A stretch of DNA of 64,000 bases from Dyella amyloliquefaciens (GTDB lineage: Bacteria; Pseudomonadota; Gammaproteobacteria; Xanthomonadales; Rhodanobacteraceae). Each line of letters opens with the position of its first letter. Within the stretch, counting starts at the first letter, position 1. The position numbers and the translations under genes are program-made. Under the pieces are notes generated by a model. The model had not been told where the DNA came from, did not search any database, and worked only from the letters and a program-made list of their open reading frames with translations. Location of the stretch: assembly GCF_004296575.1 (NCBI RefSeq), contig NZ_SAYT01000005.1, forward strand, positions 620,001 through 684,000, given 5' to 3'. Positions 42,644 through 50,890 of this stretch are shown here, piece by piece.

Positions 42644-44656
42644 TCACAGCCTCTGACGCGGCATCCCATGCAACTGCAGCGTGAACGCCACGCCGCTGCC
42701 ATCGTCCAGGTTGCGCGCCATCGCCACGCCGCCGTGGCGCTCGGCCACCAGGCGCACCACGTAGAGGCCCAGGCCAAGATGGGGTGCATCGCCCGGCGTC
42801 GCCTTGTCACGCAAGCTCACCAGTGAGTCGAACAGCCGGCCTTGCATCGCGGCGGGCAACGGCGGGCCCTGGTTGGCCAGTTCGATCTCGGCGCCATGGC
42901 TGGTGGCGCTTAGCGTCAGCCGCAACCAGCCGCCATCCGGCGTGAACGACAGGGCGTTGTCGAACAGCTTGTCCAGCGCCTGCGCAATCAGCTCGGGCGC
43001 GCAGTGCATCATCATCGGTTCGTCGGGCAGCACGGTCTCGAGCCGTCGCGTGCCGGCGAGCGGGCGATAGGCCTCACCGCAGCCACGCACTACTGCCACG
43101 AGATCGACATCCTCGGGTTCGGCCGCCGCAATCGCACGCTCCATGCGGCTCGCCTCGCTCATCGCGCGTACCAGCGCACCGAGGCGCGCCACGCCGTCGC
43201 GAGCGCGCAGCATGTAGGGCTGCGCATCAGGCGGCATCGCATGCTCGGCCTGCAGGGCGTGTTCGAGGTTGTCCAGCGAGGACTTCACGATCGCCAGCGG
43301 CGTGTTCAGCTCGTGCGACAGCTTGGAGGCCAGCGTTCGCAGGTAATCGGTGTAACCACCCACCACTTCGAACAGCCGCTCGAAGCTGCGGGCGAGATCT
43401 CCGATCTCGTCTTCGGCCCCGGTCATGGGGAACGGGCCGTCCAGACGTCCATCGTTCAATTGCGCGCGCTCGGCAGCGTCACGCAGGCGCCCAAGGCGAA
43501 TGCTCAGGCGCGTGGCGAAGATCAACAGGATGGCGCCCGCCACCAACAGCACGCCGAAACTGGTAAGCAGCAATCCAAGCAACGCACGGTTGGCGAGCAA
43601 CGGCACCGCGCGGCTGGCCTGTTCCAGCAACAGCACGCCGCGCACCTGTCCGTCGCGCTCGATCGGCACCGCAGCCGCCAGCACTACGCTGCCGCGCGCT
43701 TCGCCCTGGCGCCACAGCGTCGCGGGTTGACCCTTGCTGGCTTCGCGCACCTCGGCCACGTCCAGACGTGGCACGTCCTGCGTCCACAGCTCGGCATCCT
43801 CCACCTGGTTCGCAAGCAGCGAACGGTAGATCAGCGCGGCGAACCAGCCAGGCTGATCGCCCGGCGCCGAGGCCGGCGTCGCAAGATGCCCGGTCTGCGC
43901 CAGCACCCAGCCGGCGGGTGCGAGCACACGCGCCTGCACGCCATCGAGCGCCAGCTGGCCCAGCTCATAGGACAGCGTGGTCGAATAAGCGACCAGCGGG
44001 CGGCTCTCCACCGCCTGCGGGTCGCCGCCCGCATTTGCGTCGTAGATCGACAGGCCCAACGAGTCCACGCCAAGGCTGCGCGGCACGCGCAACTCCACGC
44101 GGTAACCGCTGCCGTCCTCCTGCCATTGCGCGGTGAGCTGCGTCGGCAGGCCGTCGACGGCCGGATCGAGCGGCCGCGCGGTCACCAGGCCCGGCGCCGC
44201 ACTGGCGAGCAGGTAGCGCCGCGACTCGCCCGCCTTGCCCAGGCTCAGCACCAGATGATCAGCGCGCAGCGCTCCCGGATCTTCCGCATCGGCACGCGTA
44301 CGTTGTGTGCTGCGCACGTCCGCGTAGAGATAAAGCCAGTCCGCATCCTCGGCGAGCAACAGCTTGCCGCGTCGATCCAGCGGCTGGCTCCACGGCGTGA
44401 GCGGCGCCCAGTCGTCGCCGTAACCATCGATCGTGATCGGATTGACCGCCTGCTGCACGTACCAGTCCGGACCAGATGGCGGCAGTGGCGCATCGGTCAC
44501 CACCAGGCTGCGCGCCATCGCGCGCGCGGACGCGGTGAGCGCCTGCGCCTGGCCTTCGCGCAGCAAGGTCTCCATCTGGCGCACGTACAACCAGCCGGCC
44601 ACCGGCAGGGCCAGCGTGCACAGGGCGACAAGCAGCAGTTTGCGACGGAGGGTCAT
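42644..44656 (-). CDS. Sensor histidine kinase, dedicated-sortase-system (PdsS) like
   Basis: A 670-residue membrane kinase. Helix 1 is at 6-24; a large periplasmic region at 25-355 begins with a carbohydrate-binding-like fold (ITIDGYGDDWAPLTPW). Helix 2 lies at about 358-380, then HAMP, the HisKA phosphoacceptor H448 (SKLSHELNTPLAIVKSSLDN), and an ATPase domain with LFDNALSFTP (N box) and HLGLGLYVVRLVAERHGG (G boxes). The layout resembles the proteobacterial dedicated sortase system kinase. No sortase gene lies in this window. It is the last gene of a three-gene unit with an exported protein and the response regulator. Confidence 0.85.
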   Translation of the reverse strand: MTLRRKLLLVALCTLALPVAGWLYVRQMETLLREGQAQALTASARAMARSLVVTDAPLPPSGPDWYVQQAVNPITIDGYGDDWAPLTPWSQPLDRRGKLLLAEDADWLYLYADVRSTQRTRADAEDPGALRADHLVLSLGKAGESRRYLLASAAPGLVTARPLDPAVDGLPTQLTAQWQEDGSGYRVELRVPRSLGVDSLGLSIYDANAGGDPQAVESRPLVAYSTTLSYELGQLALDGVQARVLAPAGWVLAQTGHLATPASAPGDQPGWFAALIYRSLLANQVEDAELWTQDVPRLDVAEVREASKGQPATLWRQGEARGSVVLAAAVPIERDGQVRGVLLLEQASRAVPLLANRALLGLLLTSFGVLLVAGAILLIFATRLSIRLGRLRDAAERAQLNDGRLDGPFPMTGAEDEIGDLARSFERLFEVVGGYTDYLRTLASKLSHELNTPLAIVKSSLDNLEHALQAEHAMPPDAQPYMLRARDGVARLGALVRAMSEASRMERAIAAAEPEDVDLVAVVRGCGEAYRPLAGTRRLETVLPDEPMMMHCAPELIAQALDKLFDNALSFTPDGGWLRLTLSATSHGAEIELANQGPPLPAAMQGRLFDSLVSLRDKATPGDAPHLGLGLYVVRLVAERHGGVAMARNLDDGSGVAFTLQLHGMPRQRL

Positions 44657-44680
44657 GCCGGCACGATACCGAAAAGCCGC

Positions 44681-45274
44681 TTAGTGCGCGGCTTTGGCGG
44701 CGTCGGCGTGTCCGGTGGAATTCACCGCATAGCGCGACTGCTCGACCACCTGGCGGAACAGGGCAAGCAATGCGTCCTTCCCGGGTTCATCGTGGGCGAA
44801 CGCCATCGACCAGCTGAGACGGATGCCGCTCGCAAGGCCCGGGTCACAGAACACCACCACGTCATCCTTGTGGTCCGTGCCTTCGTACAGCAGGCCGCGA
44901 CAGGCCAGCGCCTTGTTGTCGAGCTCGAAGACGCCCGCCTTGCCGTGAGGATCGCGTGCCAGGTAGTGATGGCGATCGTCCTGCACCTCGGCTTCGAGCG
45001 AGGACAGTTTGGACGGCCATACGTTGAGCACCATCACGCGATCGGGCTCGCCGGTCCATTCGCCCTTGTAGAGCACCTCGTTGACGCCGATGCCCTGTGC
45101 GTACAGGCAGCAGTCCTGCGTCCATCCCGCGGGAAGCACGGTGCGAATGGTCCACGCCGGCACATCACGATCCGCCTTGCCGTTGATCACCACCTGCGCG
45201 GCATCAGCGGCAAAAGCCCCCTGCGCGGACATCCACAACAGCACCAACGACAGCAAACCCATCCAACGCTTCAT
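44681..45274 (-). CDS. Exported hypothetical protein between regulator and kinase
   Basis: A 197-residue protein with a signal peptide (WMGLLSLVLLWMSAQGAFA). The mature part is mixed alpha/beta with several cysteines (TQDCCLYAQGIG, ALACRGLL, VVFCDPGLASG). No family is recognised. Its start codon overlaps the response regulator stop (TGATG) and it ends 24 bases before the kinase gene, so it is translated as part of the two-component unit. A role as periplasmic accessory to the kinase is inferred from position. Confidence 0.8.
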   Translation of the reverse strand: MKRWMGLLSLVLLWMSAQGAFAADAAQVVINGKADRDVPAWTIRTVLPAGWTQDCCLYAQGIGVNEVLYKGEWTGEPDRVMVLNVWPSKLSSLEAEVQDDRHHYLARDPHGKAGVFELDNKALACRGLLYEGTDHKDDVVVFCDPGLASGIRLSWSMAFAHDEPGKDALLALFRQVVEQSRYAVNSTGHADAAKAAH

Positions 45275-45963
45275 CAAGGCTTCCACCGATAACCGACGCC
45301 ATGCACCGTCTCGATGGCGTCGAACTCCGGCGCCACGGCGATGAACTTCTTGCGGATGCGCTTGATGTGCGAGGTGATGGTGGCGTCATCCACCACCAGT
45401 TCGGCTTCGCGCATCAGCTGGTCACGGTTCTTCACGTGCCCGGGGAAGCGCACCAGGGTGTGCACCATCCAGAACTCGGTGACCGTCAGCGGGATCTCCT
45501 CGTGGTTCCAGGTGATGCGCATGCGTTCGGACTCGAGCTTGAGCGGGCCATGCTCTATCACCGTTTCGCTGGACGCCGGCACCTTCAGCGATTCGATGCG
45601 ACGGAACAGTGCCGCGATGCGCGCCGCCAGCTGATGCAGGCTGGTGTCCTTGCTGAGGTAGTCGTCGGCCCCCAGGCGCAGCCCCGAGATCACGTCGAAA
45701 TCGGAGTCGCGCGCGGTGAGGAAGATGATCGGCAGCGTGGCCGACTTGGCGCGCAGCTCGCGGCACAGGTCGAAACCGCCCTCCGGCTCGTCGCCCAGGC
45801 CGATATCGATGATGACCAGCTCCGGCAGGCGCATGGCGAAGGCGTTGGAGGCCTCCTGCCGCGAGCCGTAGCCACGCGTCTCGTAACCGAAGCGGGTCAG
45901 CGCCTCGACATAGTTGGCGCGGATCAGCGGCTCGTCCTCGACGATCGCAATGCTGCGGCCCAT
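45274..45963 (-). CDS. Response regulator, dedicated-sortase-system (PdsR) like
   Basis: A 229-residue OmpR-type regulator. The receiver domain is residues 3-120 with phosphoacceptor D53 (LVIIDIGLGDEPEGG) and switch Lys in LSKDTSLHQLAARIAALF. The DNA-binding winged helix is at about 135-227 (ITWNHEEIPLTVTEFWMVHT, VVDDATITSHIKRIRKKF, ETVHGVGYRWKP). Details such as KDTSLHQLAARIAALFRRIE match the PdsR subgroup I know from proteobacterial sortase loci. It is the first gene of the unit and divergent from two mini-ORFs. Confidence 0.9.
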   Translation of the reverse strand: MGRSIAIVEDEPLIRANYVEALTRFGYETRGYGSRQEASNAFAMRLPELVIIDIGLGDEPEGGFDLCRELRAKSATLPIIFLTARDSDFDVISGLRLGADDYLSKDTSLHQLAARIAALFRRIESLKVPASSETVIEHGPLKLESERMRITWNHEEIPLTVTEFWMVHTLVRFPGHVKNRDQLMREAELVVDDATITSHIKRIRKKFIAVAPEFDAIETVHGVGYRWKP

Positions 45964-46255
45964 GGCTCACTCCGGAATGGCAATGGCGCGCAGCGTGAAG
46001 CCTGTGCCACGGCCGCGCAAGCCACAAACCCATACTGCCCCCGTTTCGCCATTCGCCGTCGGCGCGCCGCCACAGTCCGGGACACCAGACAGCCGCCCCG
46101 GGCTGACAACAGATGTGATCCACGTCGCACAAGTACCTCGAGACGCGCCAGCTGCCACGCCACGGGCCGATCTTGCCCGCGTTTTGCCACATTCGGGTCC
46201 CGGCGCATGCCCCGCATGGGAGCGCAATGGAGCCGTCTTCGCAGGAGTCCGAAAC
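45964..46255. other. Divergent control region between the regulator and mini-ORFs
   Basis: About 290 bases with no supportable gene. It must carry promoters in both directions. The minus-strand frames here have no ribosome site. No clear direct-repeat operator could be picked by eye. Confidence 0.45.
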
Positions 46256-46375
46256 ATGCGTCCCACTGGTCAGCCCCCCGTCGATCCCAACGCCGAACTG
46301 CACGGTTTCGAGCCGTTGCGCGTGGTGCTGGCGCTGGGTGCGCTCCTGCTCGGCCTGGTCATGAGCCTGCACTGA
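46256..46375 (+). CDS. Mini-protein with one membrane helix, 39 aa
   Basis: Short ORF starting MRPTGQPPVDPNAELHGFEP followed by a single hydrophobic helix (LRVVLALGALLLGLVMSL) to the end. The coding call rests on an excellent ribosome site (AGGAG, eight bases before the ATG), a proper polar-to-membrane design, and its place divergent from the sortase-type regulator. It is probably an inner-membrane micro-protein. The function is unknown. Confidence 0.6.
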   Translation: MRPTGQPPVDPNAELHGFEPLRVVLALGALLLGLVMSLH

Positions 46376-46386
46376 GCAGGCCCGTC

Positions 46387-46521
46387 ATGAACGGCGATAC
46401 CGAACTGAACGACCCTTTCCTGTTACCTGCCGTGGAAGGCTTGGAGGCGGCCAGCGCGCATGGAAGCGCGTCGGCCGCCGGGGCCGATGAGCTCGATCCT
46501 GATTATTGGCAGTCCCTTTGA
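46387..46521 (+). CDS. Mini-protein, acidic, 44 aa
   Basis: ORF of 44 codons (MNGDTELNDPFLLPAVEGLE, ending DELDPDYWQSL), 11 bases after the membrane mini-protein and followed by an intrinsic terminator at 46553-46576. It is acidic and probably soluble, and not related to a known family. Its support is the tight spacing, common strand and terminator; the ribosome site is weaker than that of the first mini-ORF. Confidence 0.5.
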   Translation: MNGDTELNDPFLLPAVEGLEAASAHGSASAAGADELDPDYWQSL

Positions 46522-46552
46522 GCCTGGCTCCCGCTCTCCGGGTTACGTTCCT

Positions 46553-46577
46553 CCCCGCCTCTGGCGGGGATTTTTTC
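46553..46577 (+). terminator. Terminator after the mini-ORFs
   Basis: CCCCGCC, loop TCT, GGCGGGG, then A and six T. Confidence 0.9.
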
Positions 46578-46728
46578 ATCTGAACAAAGGCTTAGGGCGA
46601 GTCGTCAGGCTTCCGGCCCGGGGAACCAAATCGCAAGAGCCCGGTCCCAATCCATGGCGGTCGTGGATTCTTGCCGTGGATCCATGTCCCGCCGTGTGGT
46701 CTCCTCACACGTCGTTCCGACGAAACTT

Positions 46729-46757
46729 ATCCCGGCGCGGGCTGCGCCGGGATTTTC
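46729..46757. terminator. Second terminator-like hairpin before rpe end
   Basis: Ten-base stem ATCCCGGCGC/GCGCCGGGAT with a five-base loop followed by TTTTCTTA on plus. It lies 24 bases beyond the rpe stop, between convergent units. I see nothing else in 46578-46728. Confidence 0.7.
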
Positions 46758-46780
46758 TTATGGGCGCTCCGCAGCGGGGC

Positions 46781-47461
46781 TCAGCCCTTCACCGCCGCCA
46801 GCTGCTCGTGCATCGCGGCGATCACGGTCTGGTAGTCCGGCGCATTGAAGATGGCCGAGCCGGCCACGAACGTGTCCGCACCCGCCCCGCCGATCTCGGC
46901 GATATTGGCGGCCGTCACGCCACCATCGATCTCCAGACGGATGGCCCGGCCACTCTCGTCGATGCGACGACGCACCTGGCGCAGCTTGTCCAGCGCGCCG
47001 GGAATGAACTTCTGCCCGCCAAAGCCCGGATTCACGGACATCAGCAGGATCAGGTCCAGCTTGTCCATCACGTAGTCGAGGTAGCTCAGCGGCGTGGCCG
47101 GGTTGAACACGAGGCCCGCCTGGCAGCCCGAATCCTTGATCAGGCCGATGGTGCGGTCGATGTGCTCGCTGGCTTCCGGGTGGAAGCTGATCACGCTGGC
47201 TCCCGCCTTGGCGAAGTCCGGCACGATGCGGTCCACCGGCTTCACCATCAGATGCACGTCGATCGGTGCGCTGATGCCGTAGTCGCGCAGCGCCTTGAGC
47301 ACCATCGGACCCATGGTGAGGTTGGGCACGTAGTGGTTGTCCATCACGTCGAAATGCACCCAGTCCGCGCCGGCGGCCAGCGCCTTGGCGGTGTCCTCGC
47401 CGAGCCGGGCGAAGTCGGCGGAGAGGATGGACGGGGCGATGACGTTGGATTGCTTGCTCAT
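46781..47461 (-). CDS. rpe: Ribulose-phosphate 3-epimerase
   Basis: A 226-residue TIM-barrel enzyme of the pentose phosphate pathway interconverting ribulose 5-phosphate and xylulose 5-phosphate. Motifs are [69 protein letters not shown] and [11 protein letters not shown], including the metal-binding His/Asp residues. The ATG at 47461 begins [11 protein letters not shown]; upstream sequence is a REP pair, not coding. Confidence 0.97.
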   Translation of the reverse strand: MSKQSNVIAPSILSADFARLGEDTAKALAAGADWVHFDVMDNHYVPNLTMGPMVLKALRDYGISAPIDVHLMVKPVDRIVPDFAKAGASVISFHPEASEHIDRTIGLIKDSGCQAGLVFNPATPLSYLDYVMDKLDLILLMSVNPGFGGQKFIPGALDKLRQVRRRIDESGRAIRLEIDGGVTAANIAEIGGAGADTFVAGSAIFNAPDYQTVIAAMHEQLAAVKG

Positions 47462-47471
47462 GTCTAGGATT

Positions 47472-47547
47472 CCTGTAGGAGCGCACCCAGTGCGCGACCC
47501 AAGCGCTGCGTAGTGACCGTGATCGCGCACAGGGTGCGCTCCTACAG
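47472..47547. repeat. REP-type inverted repeat pair, second locus
   Basis: Arms around 47472-47496 and 47523-47547 (core TAGGAGCGCACC and its inverse) pair with a mismatch, separated by a short spacer. It is the same family as 42530-42632, with TAGGAG instead of GGGAG. It lies between djlA and rpe, which are on the same strand. Confidence 0.85.
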
Positions 47548-47560
47548 GTCGACGCCAAGT

Positions 47561-48370
47561 TTATTTGAAGCCGCGTTCTGCCTTGATGCGCTCGTAGGCC
47601 GCATTGATCTCGCTGGCGCGCGACTCCGCCTGCTTGCGCATCGCCTCGGGCAGGTCGCCCAGGCGATCCGGATGATGTTCGGAAATCAGTTTGCGGTAGG
47701 CGCGCTTCACCGCGCGGTCGTCCACGCTGCGCGCGATGCCCAGCACGGTGTACGGATCGGGCCCCTGCGTATTGCGCTGGGGCGGCACGTAACCGCCGTT
47801 GCCGCCGTAGGGACCGTGGCCACGTGAATAGCCGGTGGCGTTCCAGGCGTAACCCTTCATCGCCATCAGCGCCATCAGCTCCATGTCGCTCACGCGCAGC
47901 GCGAAGGCAAGCTGGCGCAGGATGGCCATCTTTTCCGGTGGCGGATTGCCTTCGGCAAGCACCGTCTCGATCACCACGTCGAGCACCGGGAAGGCGTGGT
48001 CACGGCGCAGGCCGACCCAGCGACGCAGCTCCTCGATGGCGAGGGTCACGTTGAATTCGGGCTGCTTGCCCTGGTTGAACGCGATGATGGCCTGCTTGCG
48101 CTGCTCGTGCTCCAGGCCCATGCGCTGCATCACGCGCTCGGCCACGGCAATCTCTGCCTCGGAAACGCGGCCGTCGGACTTGGCCACCGCACCCAGCACG
48201 TTGAACAGCGGACTGATGTAGCCGCCCGCCTGGGGCGTCACGCGGCTGCGCTGGCCCTTGCGCAGGCTGTCGATGATGAAGCCGGTGATGCCGCCGACCA
48301 CGGCGCCAGGCAGACCGTGGCCGAAGATCAGGCCGAACAGGGCAAGCCAGAGGGTCCAGGTGAAGGTCAT
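47561..48370 (-). CDS. djlA: Membrane-anchored co-chaperone DjlA
   Basis: A 269-residue protein. An N-terminal membrane segment (LWLALFGLIFGHGLPGAVVG) with glycine-rich dimerisation features is followed by a TerB-like domain at about 55-165 (SPLFNVLGAVAKSDGRVSEA, LRQLAFALRVSDMELMAL). A glycine-rich linker then leads to a C-terminal J domain (DPYTVLGIARSVDDRAVKRA, with HPD in SEHHPDRLGD), which stimulates DnaK. It is coupled by a four-base overlap to the upstream cytochrome c gene. Confidence 0.93.
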   Translation of the reverse strand: MTFTWTLWLALFGLIFGHGLPGAVVGGITGFIIDSLRKGQRSRVTPQAGGYISPLFNVLGAVAKSDGRVSEAEIAVAERVMQRMGLEHEQRKQAIIAFNQGKQPEFNVTLAIEELRRWVGLRRDHAFPVLDVVIETVLAEGNPPPEKMAILRQLAFALRVSDMELMALMAMKGYAWNATGYSRGHGPYGGNGGYVPPQRNTQGPDPYTVLGIARSVDDRAVKRAYRKLISEHHPDRLGDLPEAMRKQAESRASEINAAYERIKAERGFK

Positions 48371-48738
48371 GGATTGCCTTGAATGTGAGGCGTCTGCGCG
48401 CTGTACCAGCGTGCCAGTTCGTCGAGGTCGGCGTCACTCATCGGGCCGATCGCCGCGCGCATCAGGGGCACGTTGCGGCGGCCGTCGCGATACTGCTTGA
48501 GCGCCTCGCGCAGGTAATCGAGTTTCTGCCCGGCCAGATTGGGTGCGCCCGGAATCTGCGCCATGCCGGTTTCGCCATGGCAGGCAGCGCACAGGCCCAG
48601 TCGCGCAGGCTTCGCCGGGGCCGCCGCGTGAACCGGCAGCGCCGCCGCGAGCCCGGCCGCCAGCAACGGCAGCGCGCGAACCCACGCCGGGCGCTTGCCC
48701 GTGCGCGTTGCGACATCGATGCGGTACGGCGGAACCAT
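48367..48738 (-). CDS. Exported class I cytochrome c
   Basis: A 123-residue periplasmic mono-haem protein. A signal segment ([18 protein letters not shown]) is followed by the haem attachment site C50-A-A-C53-H54 ([14 protein letters not shown]), an axial Met within [16 protein letters not shown], and the cytochrome c553-like ending [13 protein letters not shown]. An electron-transfer role is inferred from the family. The ORF continues N-terminally from the ATG at 48738; a shorter start is possible. It overlaps djlA by four bases. Confidence 0.88.
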   Translation of the reverse strand: MVPPYRIDVATRTGKRPAWVRALPLLAAGLAAALPVHAAAPAKPARLGLCAACHGETGMAQIPGAPNLAGQKLDYLREALKQYRDGRRNVPLMRAAIGPMSDADLDELARWYSAQTPHIQGNP

Positions 48739-48928
48739 GGAAGACGGCCTGGCTCAAAAAGCGCCGATTCTAGCAGCCGCCGCAATACCCGCCGGGCCCG
48801 GCGGATCGCCGCGATACGTCTGGCACGGGCCGCACCCGGTAGAATGGGCGGCTTCGCGGGCCCTGCGGGGGCCCAAGTCACCGTTTCCCCGTCCTGGCAC
48901 GCCAGGCGGCCAGCCAGGAGCGAACAAC

Positions 48929-49825
48929 GTGCCCACCACCCTGCTGCAATCGAACCTGCCAGGCCTGGAGCTGATCCACCGCGGCAAGGTGCGCGACGTC
49001 TACGCGCTGCCGGAAAACCGCCTGCTGATCGTCGCCAGCGACCGCCTGTCCGCCTTCGACGTGGTGCTGCCCGATCCAATCCCAGGCAAGGGCGAGATGC
49101 TCACCCAGATCTCCAATTTCTGGTTCGACAAAACCGCGCACCTGGTGCCGAACCATCTGCTCGACGTCCCGCTGGCCGACGTGCTGCCCGCCGGCACCGA
49201 CCTGAAGCTCTATGAGAAGCGCGCCGTGGTCACGCGCCGCCTGAAGCCGGTGCCGGTGGAAGCGATCGCACGCGGTTACATCATTGGTTCGGGCTGGAAG
49301 GACTACCAGGCGACCGGTTCGCTGTGCGGCATCAAGCTTCCCGCGGGTCTGAAGCAGGCGCAGCAGTTGCCTGAGCCGATCTTCACTCCGTCGACCAAGG
49401 CCGCCGTGGGCGATCACGACGAGAACGTCAGCTTCGACGCCGTGGTGGCCGCCGTGGGCACCGAGCTCGCCGAGCAGGTGCGCGAAGCCACGCTTTCCAT
49501 CTACAAGTGGGCTGCCGCCTATGCCGCCGAGCGCGGCATCATCATCGCCGACACCAAGTTCGAGTTCGGCACCGACGAGAACGGCAAGCTCTACGTGATG
49601 GACGAGATGCTGACGCCCGATTCCTCGCGCTTCTGGCCGGCCGACTCGTACCAGGTGGGCATCAGCCCGCCGAGCTACGACAAGCAGTTCGTGCGCGACT
49701 ACCTGGAAACGCTGGACTGGAACAAGAAGGCGCCCGGTCCGAACGTGCCGGCCAACGTGATCGCCGCGACCTCGGCGAAGTACGCCGAAGCCCTGCAGCG
49801 CCTCGCCGACATCAAGCTGGATTGA
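48929..49825 (+). CDS. purC: Phosphoribosylaminoimidazole-succinocarboxamide (SAICAR) synthase
   Basis: A 298-residue ATP-dependent ligase of purine synthesis, of the longer yeast-like type. Motifs are [97 protein letters not shown] and [20 protein letters not shown]. The GTG at 48929 has GGAG eight bases upstream; in-frame sequence before it is not conserved. Confidence 0.97.
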   Translation: MPTTLLQSNLPGLELIHRGKVRDVYALPENRLLIVASDRLSAFDVVLPDPIPGKGEMLTQISNFWFDKTAHLVPNHLLDVPLADVLPAGTDLKLYEKRAVVTRRLKPVPVEAIARGYIIGSGWKDYQATGSLCGIKLPAGLKQAQQLPEPIFTPSTKAAVGDHDENVSFDAVVAAVGTELAEQVREATLSIYKWAAAYAAERGIIIADTKFEFGTDENGKLYVMDEMLTPDSSRFWPADSYQVGISPPSYDKQFVRDYLETLDWNKKAPGPNVPANVIAATSAKYAEALQRLADIKLD

Positions 49826-49831
49826 TACCCC

Positions 49832-50278
49832 ATGCAGCCTTGGCTCGATAGCTACAGCGCCGACCACCAGCATCCCACCAACCGCGTGCTGCACTGGATC
49901 TGCGTGCCGCTGATTCTGTGGTGCGCGATCGCGATGATGTGGACGATTCCCGTACCGCCGATGATCGGTCGCCCGGGCTTCTGGTCGGTCGCCGCCCTGG
50001 TGCTGGCCTTTGCCTGGTACTGGAAGCAGTCGCGCCGACTGGGCGCGGCATTGTTTGTCGCACTGGTGCTGCTGTGCGCGCTGACCGAATTCGCCTATCG
50101 CCAGCTGGGCCCGCACATGCTGCTGACCGCCATTGGCGTATTCGTGGTGGCGTGGATCGGACAGTTCATCGGCCACGCCATCGAGGGCCGCCGGCCGAGC
50201 TTCTTCACCGACCTCGCCTACCTGTTGGTAGGCCCGGCCTGGTTGATGGACAAACTGCTGCGCCGTGTCGGCATCTAA
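49832..50278 (+). CDS. Mpo1-like (DUF962) membrane protein
   Basis: A 148-residue protein with four helices. The N-terminal block WLDSYSADHQHPTNRVLHWI carries the H/N-rich motif, and IGQFIGHAIEGRRPSFFTDL carries the conserved second histidine region of the YGL010w/Mpo1 family. Yeast Mpo1 is an Fe(II)-dependent dioxygenase acting on 2-hydroxy fatty acids; bacterial members may share this, unproven here. It starts six bases after purC, so is probably co-transcribed. Confidence 0.87.
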   Translation: MQPWLDSYSADHQHPTNRVLHWICVPLILWCAIAMMWTIPVPPMIGRPGFWSVAALVLAFAWYWKQSRRLGAALFVALVLLCALTEFAYRQLGPHMLLTAIGVFVVAWIGQFIGHAIEGRRPSFFTDLAYLLVGPAWLMDKLLRRVGI

Positions 50279-50296
50279 GTCACCTCACCACCCACC

Positions 50297-50382
50297 GTCA
50301 TTCCAGCGAAAGCTGGAATCCAGCGCCTGCGTGACCCTGCAGGAAAGCCAGTGGATTCCGGCTTTCGCCAGAATGACAGGCG
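50297..50382. repeat. Dispersed inverted repeat (GTCATTCCAGCGAAAGCTGG type)
   Basis: Left arm CGTCATTCCAGCGAAAGCTG followed by GAATCCAG; right arm TGGATTCCGGCTTTCGCCAG then AATGACAGG. The arms are imperfect inverse copies with a central spacer. It is a widespread intergenic repeat of beta- and gammaproteobacteria that yields spurious short ORFs. Confidence 0.85.
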
Positions 50383-50407
50383 CAATGAAGCCATTCCCGG
50401 ATCCGGC

Positions 50408-50818
50408 ATGACCACTCTTCTCACCCTGATCAGCGCCCTGCTCTGGTGGGTGCTCTACAGCAGCATCGGCGCCCTGTTCTTCGCCATCATCGCGTGGTCC
50501 GTGATGCGCTGGAGCGAGCGCTGCCCGGTGGTGTTCAACCGCGCCTATCTCGCCTGCCTCGTGTGGAGCCTGATCACCCTGCTGATCATCGGTGGCGTGG
50601 CGATGCACGAGGGACACACGAAGCCACCATATGCGCCGCTGCTGGTTTCGCCGCTGCTGCGGGGCGCGTTGCTGGTCGACATGCTGATCGGCGTCGTAGT
50701 GTTGTGGCGGCTGATTCCGCGCGTCGATGCTCGTCGCATCCGGCCGTCCAGCGCGTGTCTCGCGGTGGCGATGATCATGGCCGTGGGCTTCGGCCTGGCG
50801 ACCAGTCTCGCCGGCTGA
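50408..50818 (+). CDS. Hypothetical membrane protein, 136 aa
   Basis: Four hydrophobic segments at about 3-30, 45-64, 80-101 and 115-133 (LLWWVLYSSIGALFFAIIAW, VWSLITLLIIGGVAM, LVDMLIGVVVLWRLI, CLAVAMIMAVGFGLATSL). No family or catalytic residues are recognised. It follows the Mpo1-like gene after the dispersed repeat, on the same strand. Confidence 0.7.
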   Translation: MTTLLTLISALLWWVLYSSIGALFFAIIAWSVMRWSERCPVVFNRAYLACLVWSLITLLIIGGVAMHEGHTKPPYAPLLVSPLLRGALLVDMLIGVVVLWRLIPRVDARRIRPSSACLAVAMIMAVGFGLATSLAG

Positions 50819-50890
50819 ACCCGTGCGTCACGGTCTCGGAACGTGGGACCGGTGCAAGCTACAACGGTCGGCTGAGTGCCGAGAGCCCGC

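Noticed and set aside
43004-45292. A 762-codon open frame antisense to the histidine kinase
   Set aside because: The kinase on the other strand has all catalytic motifs; this frame is His/Arg/Gln-rich without recognisable domains.
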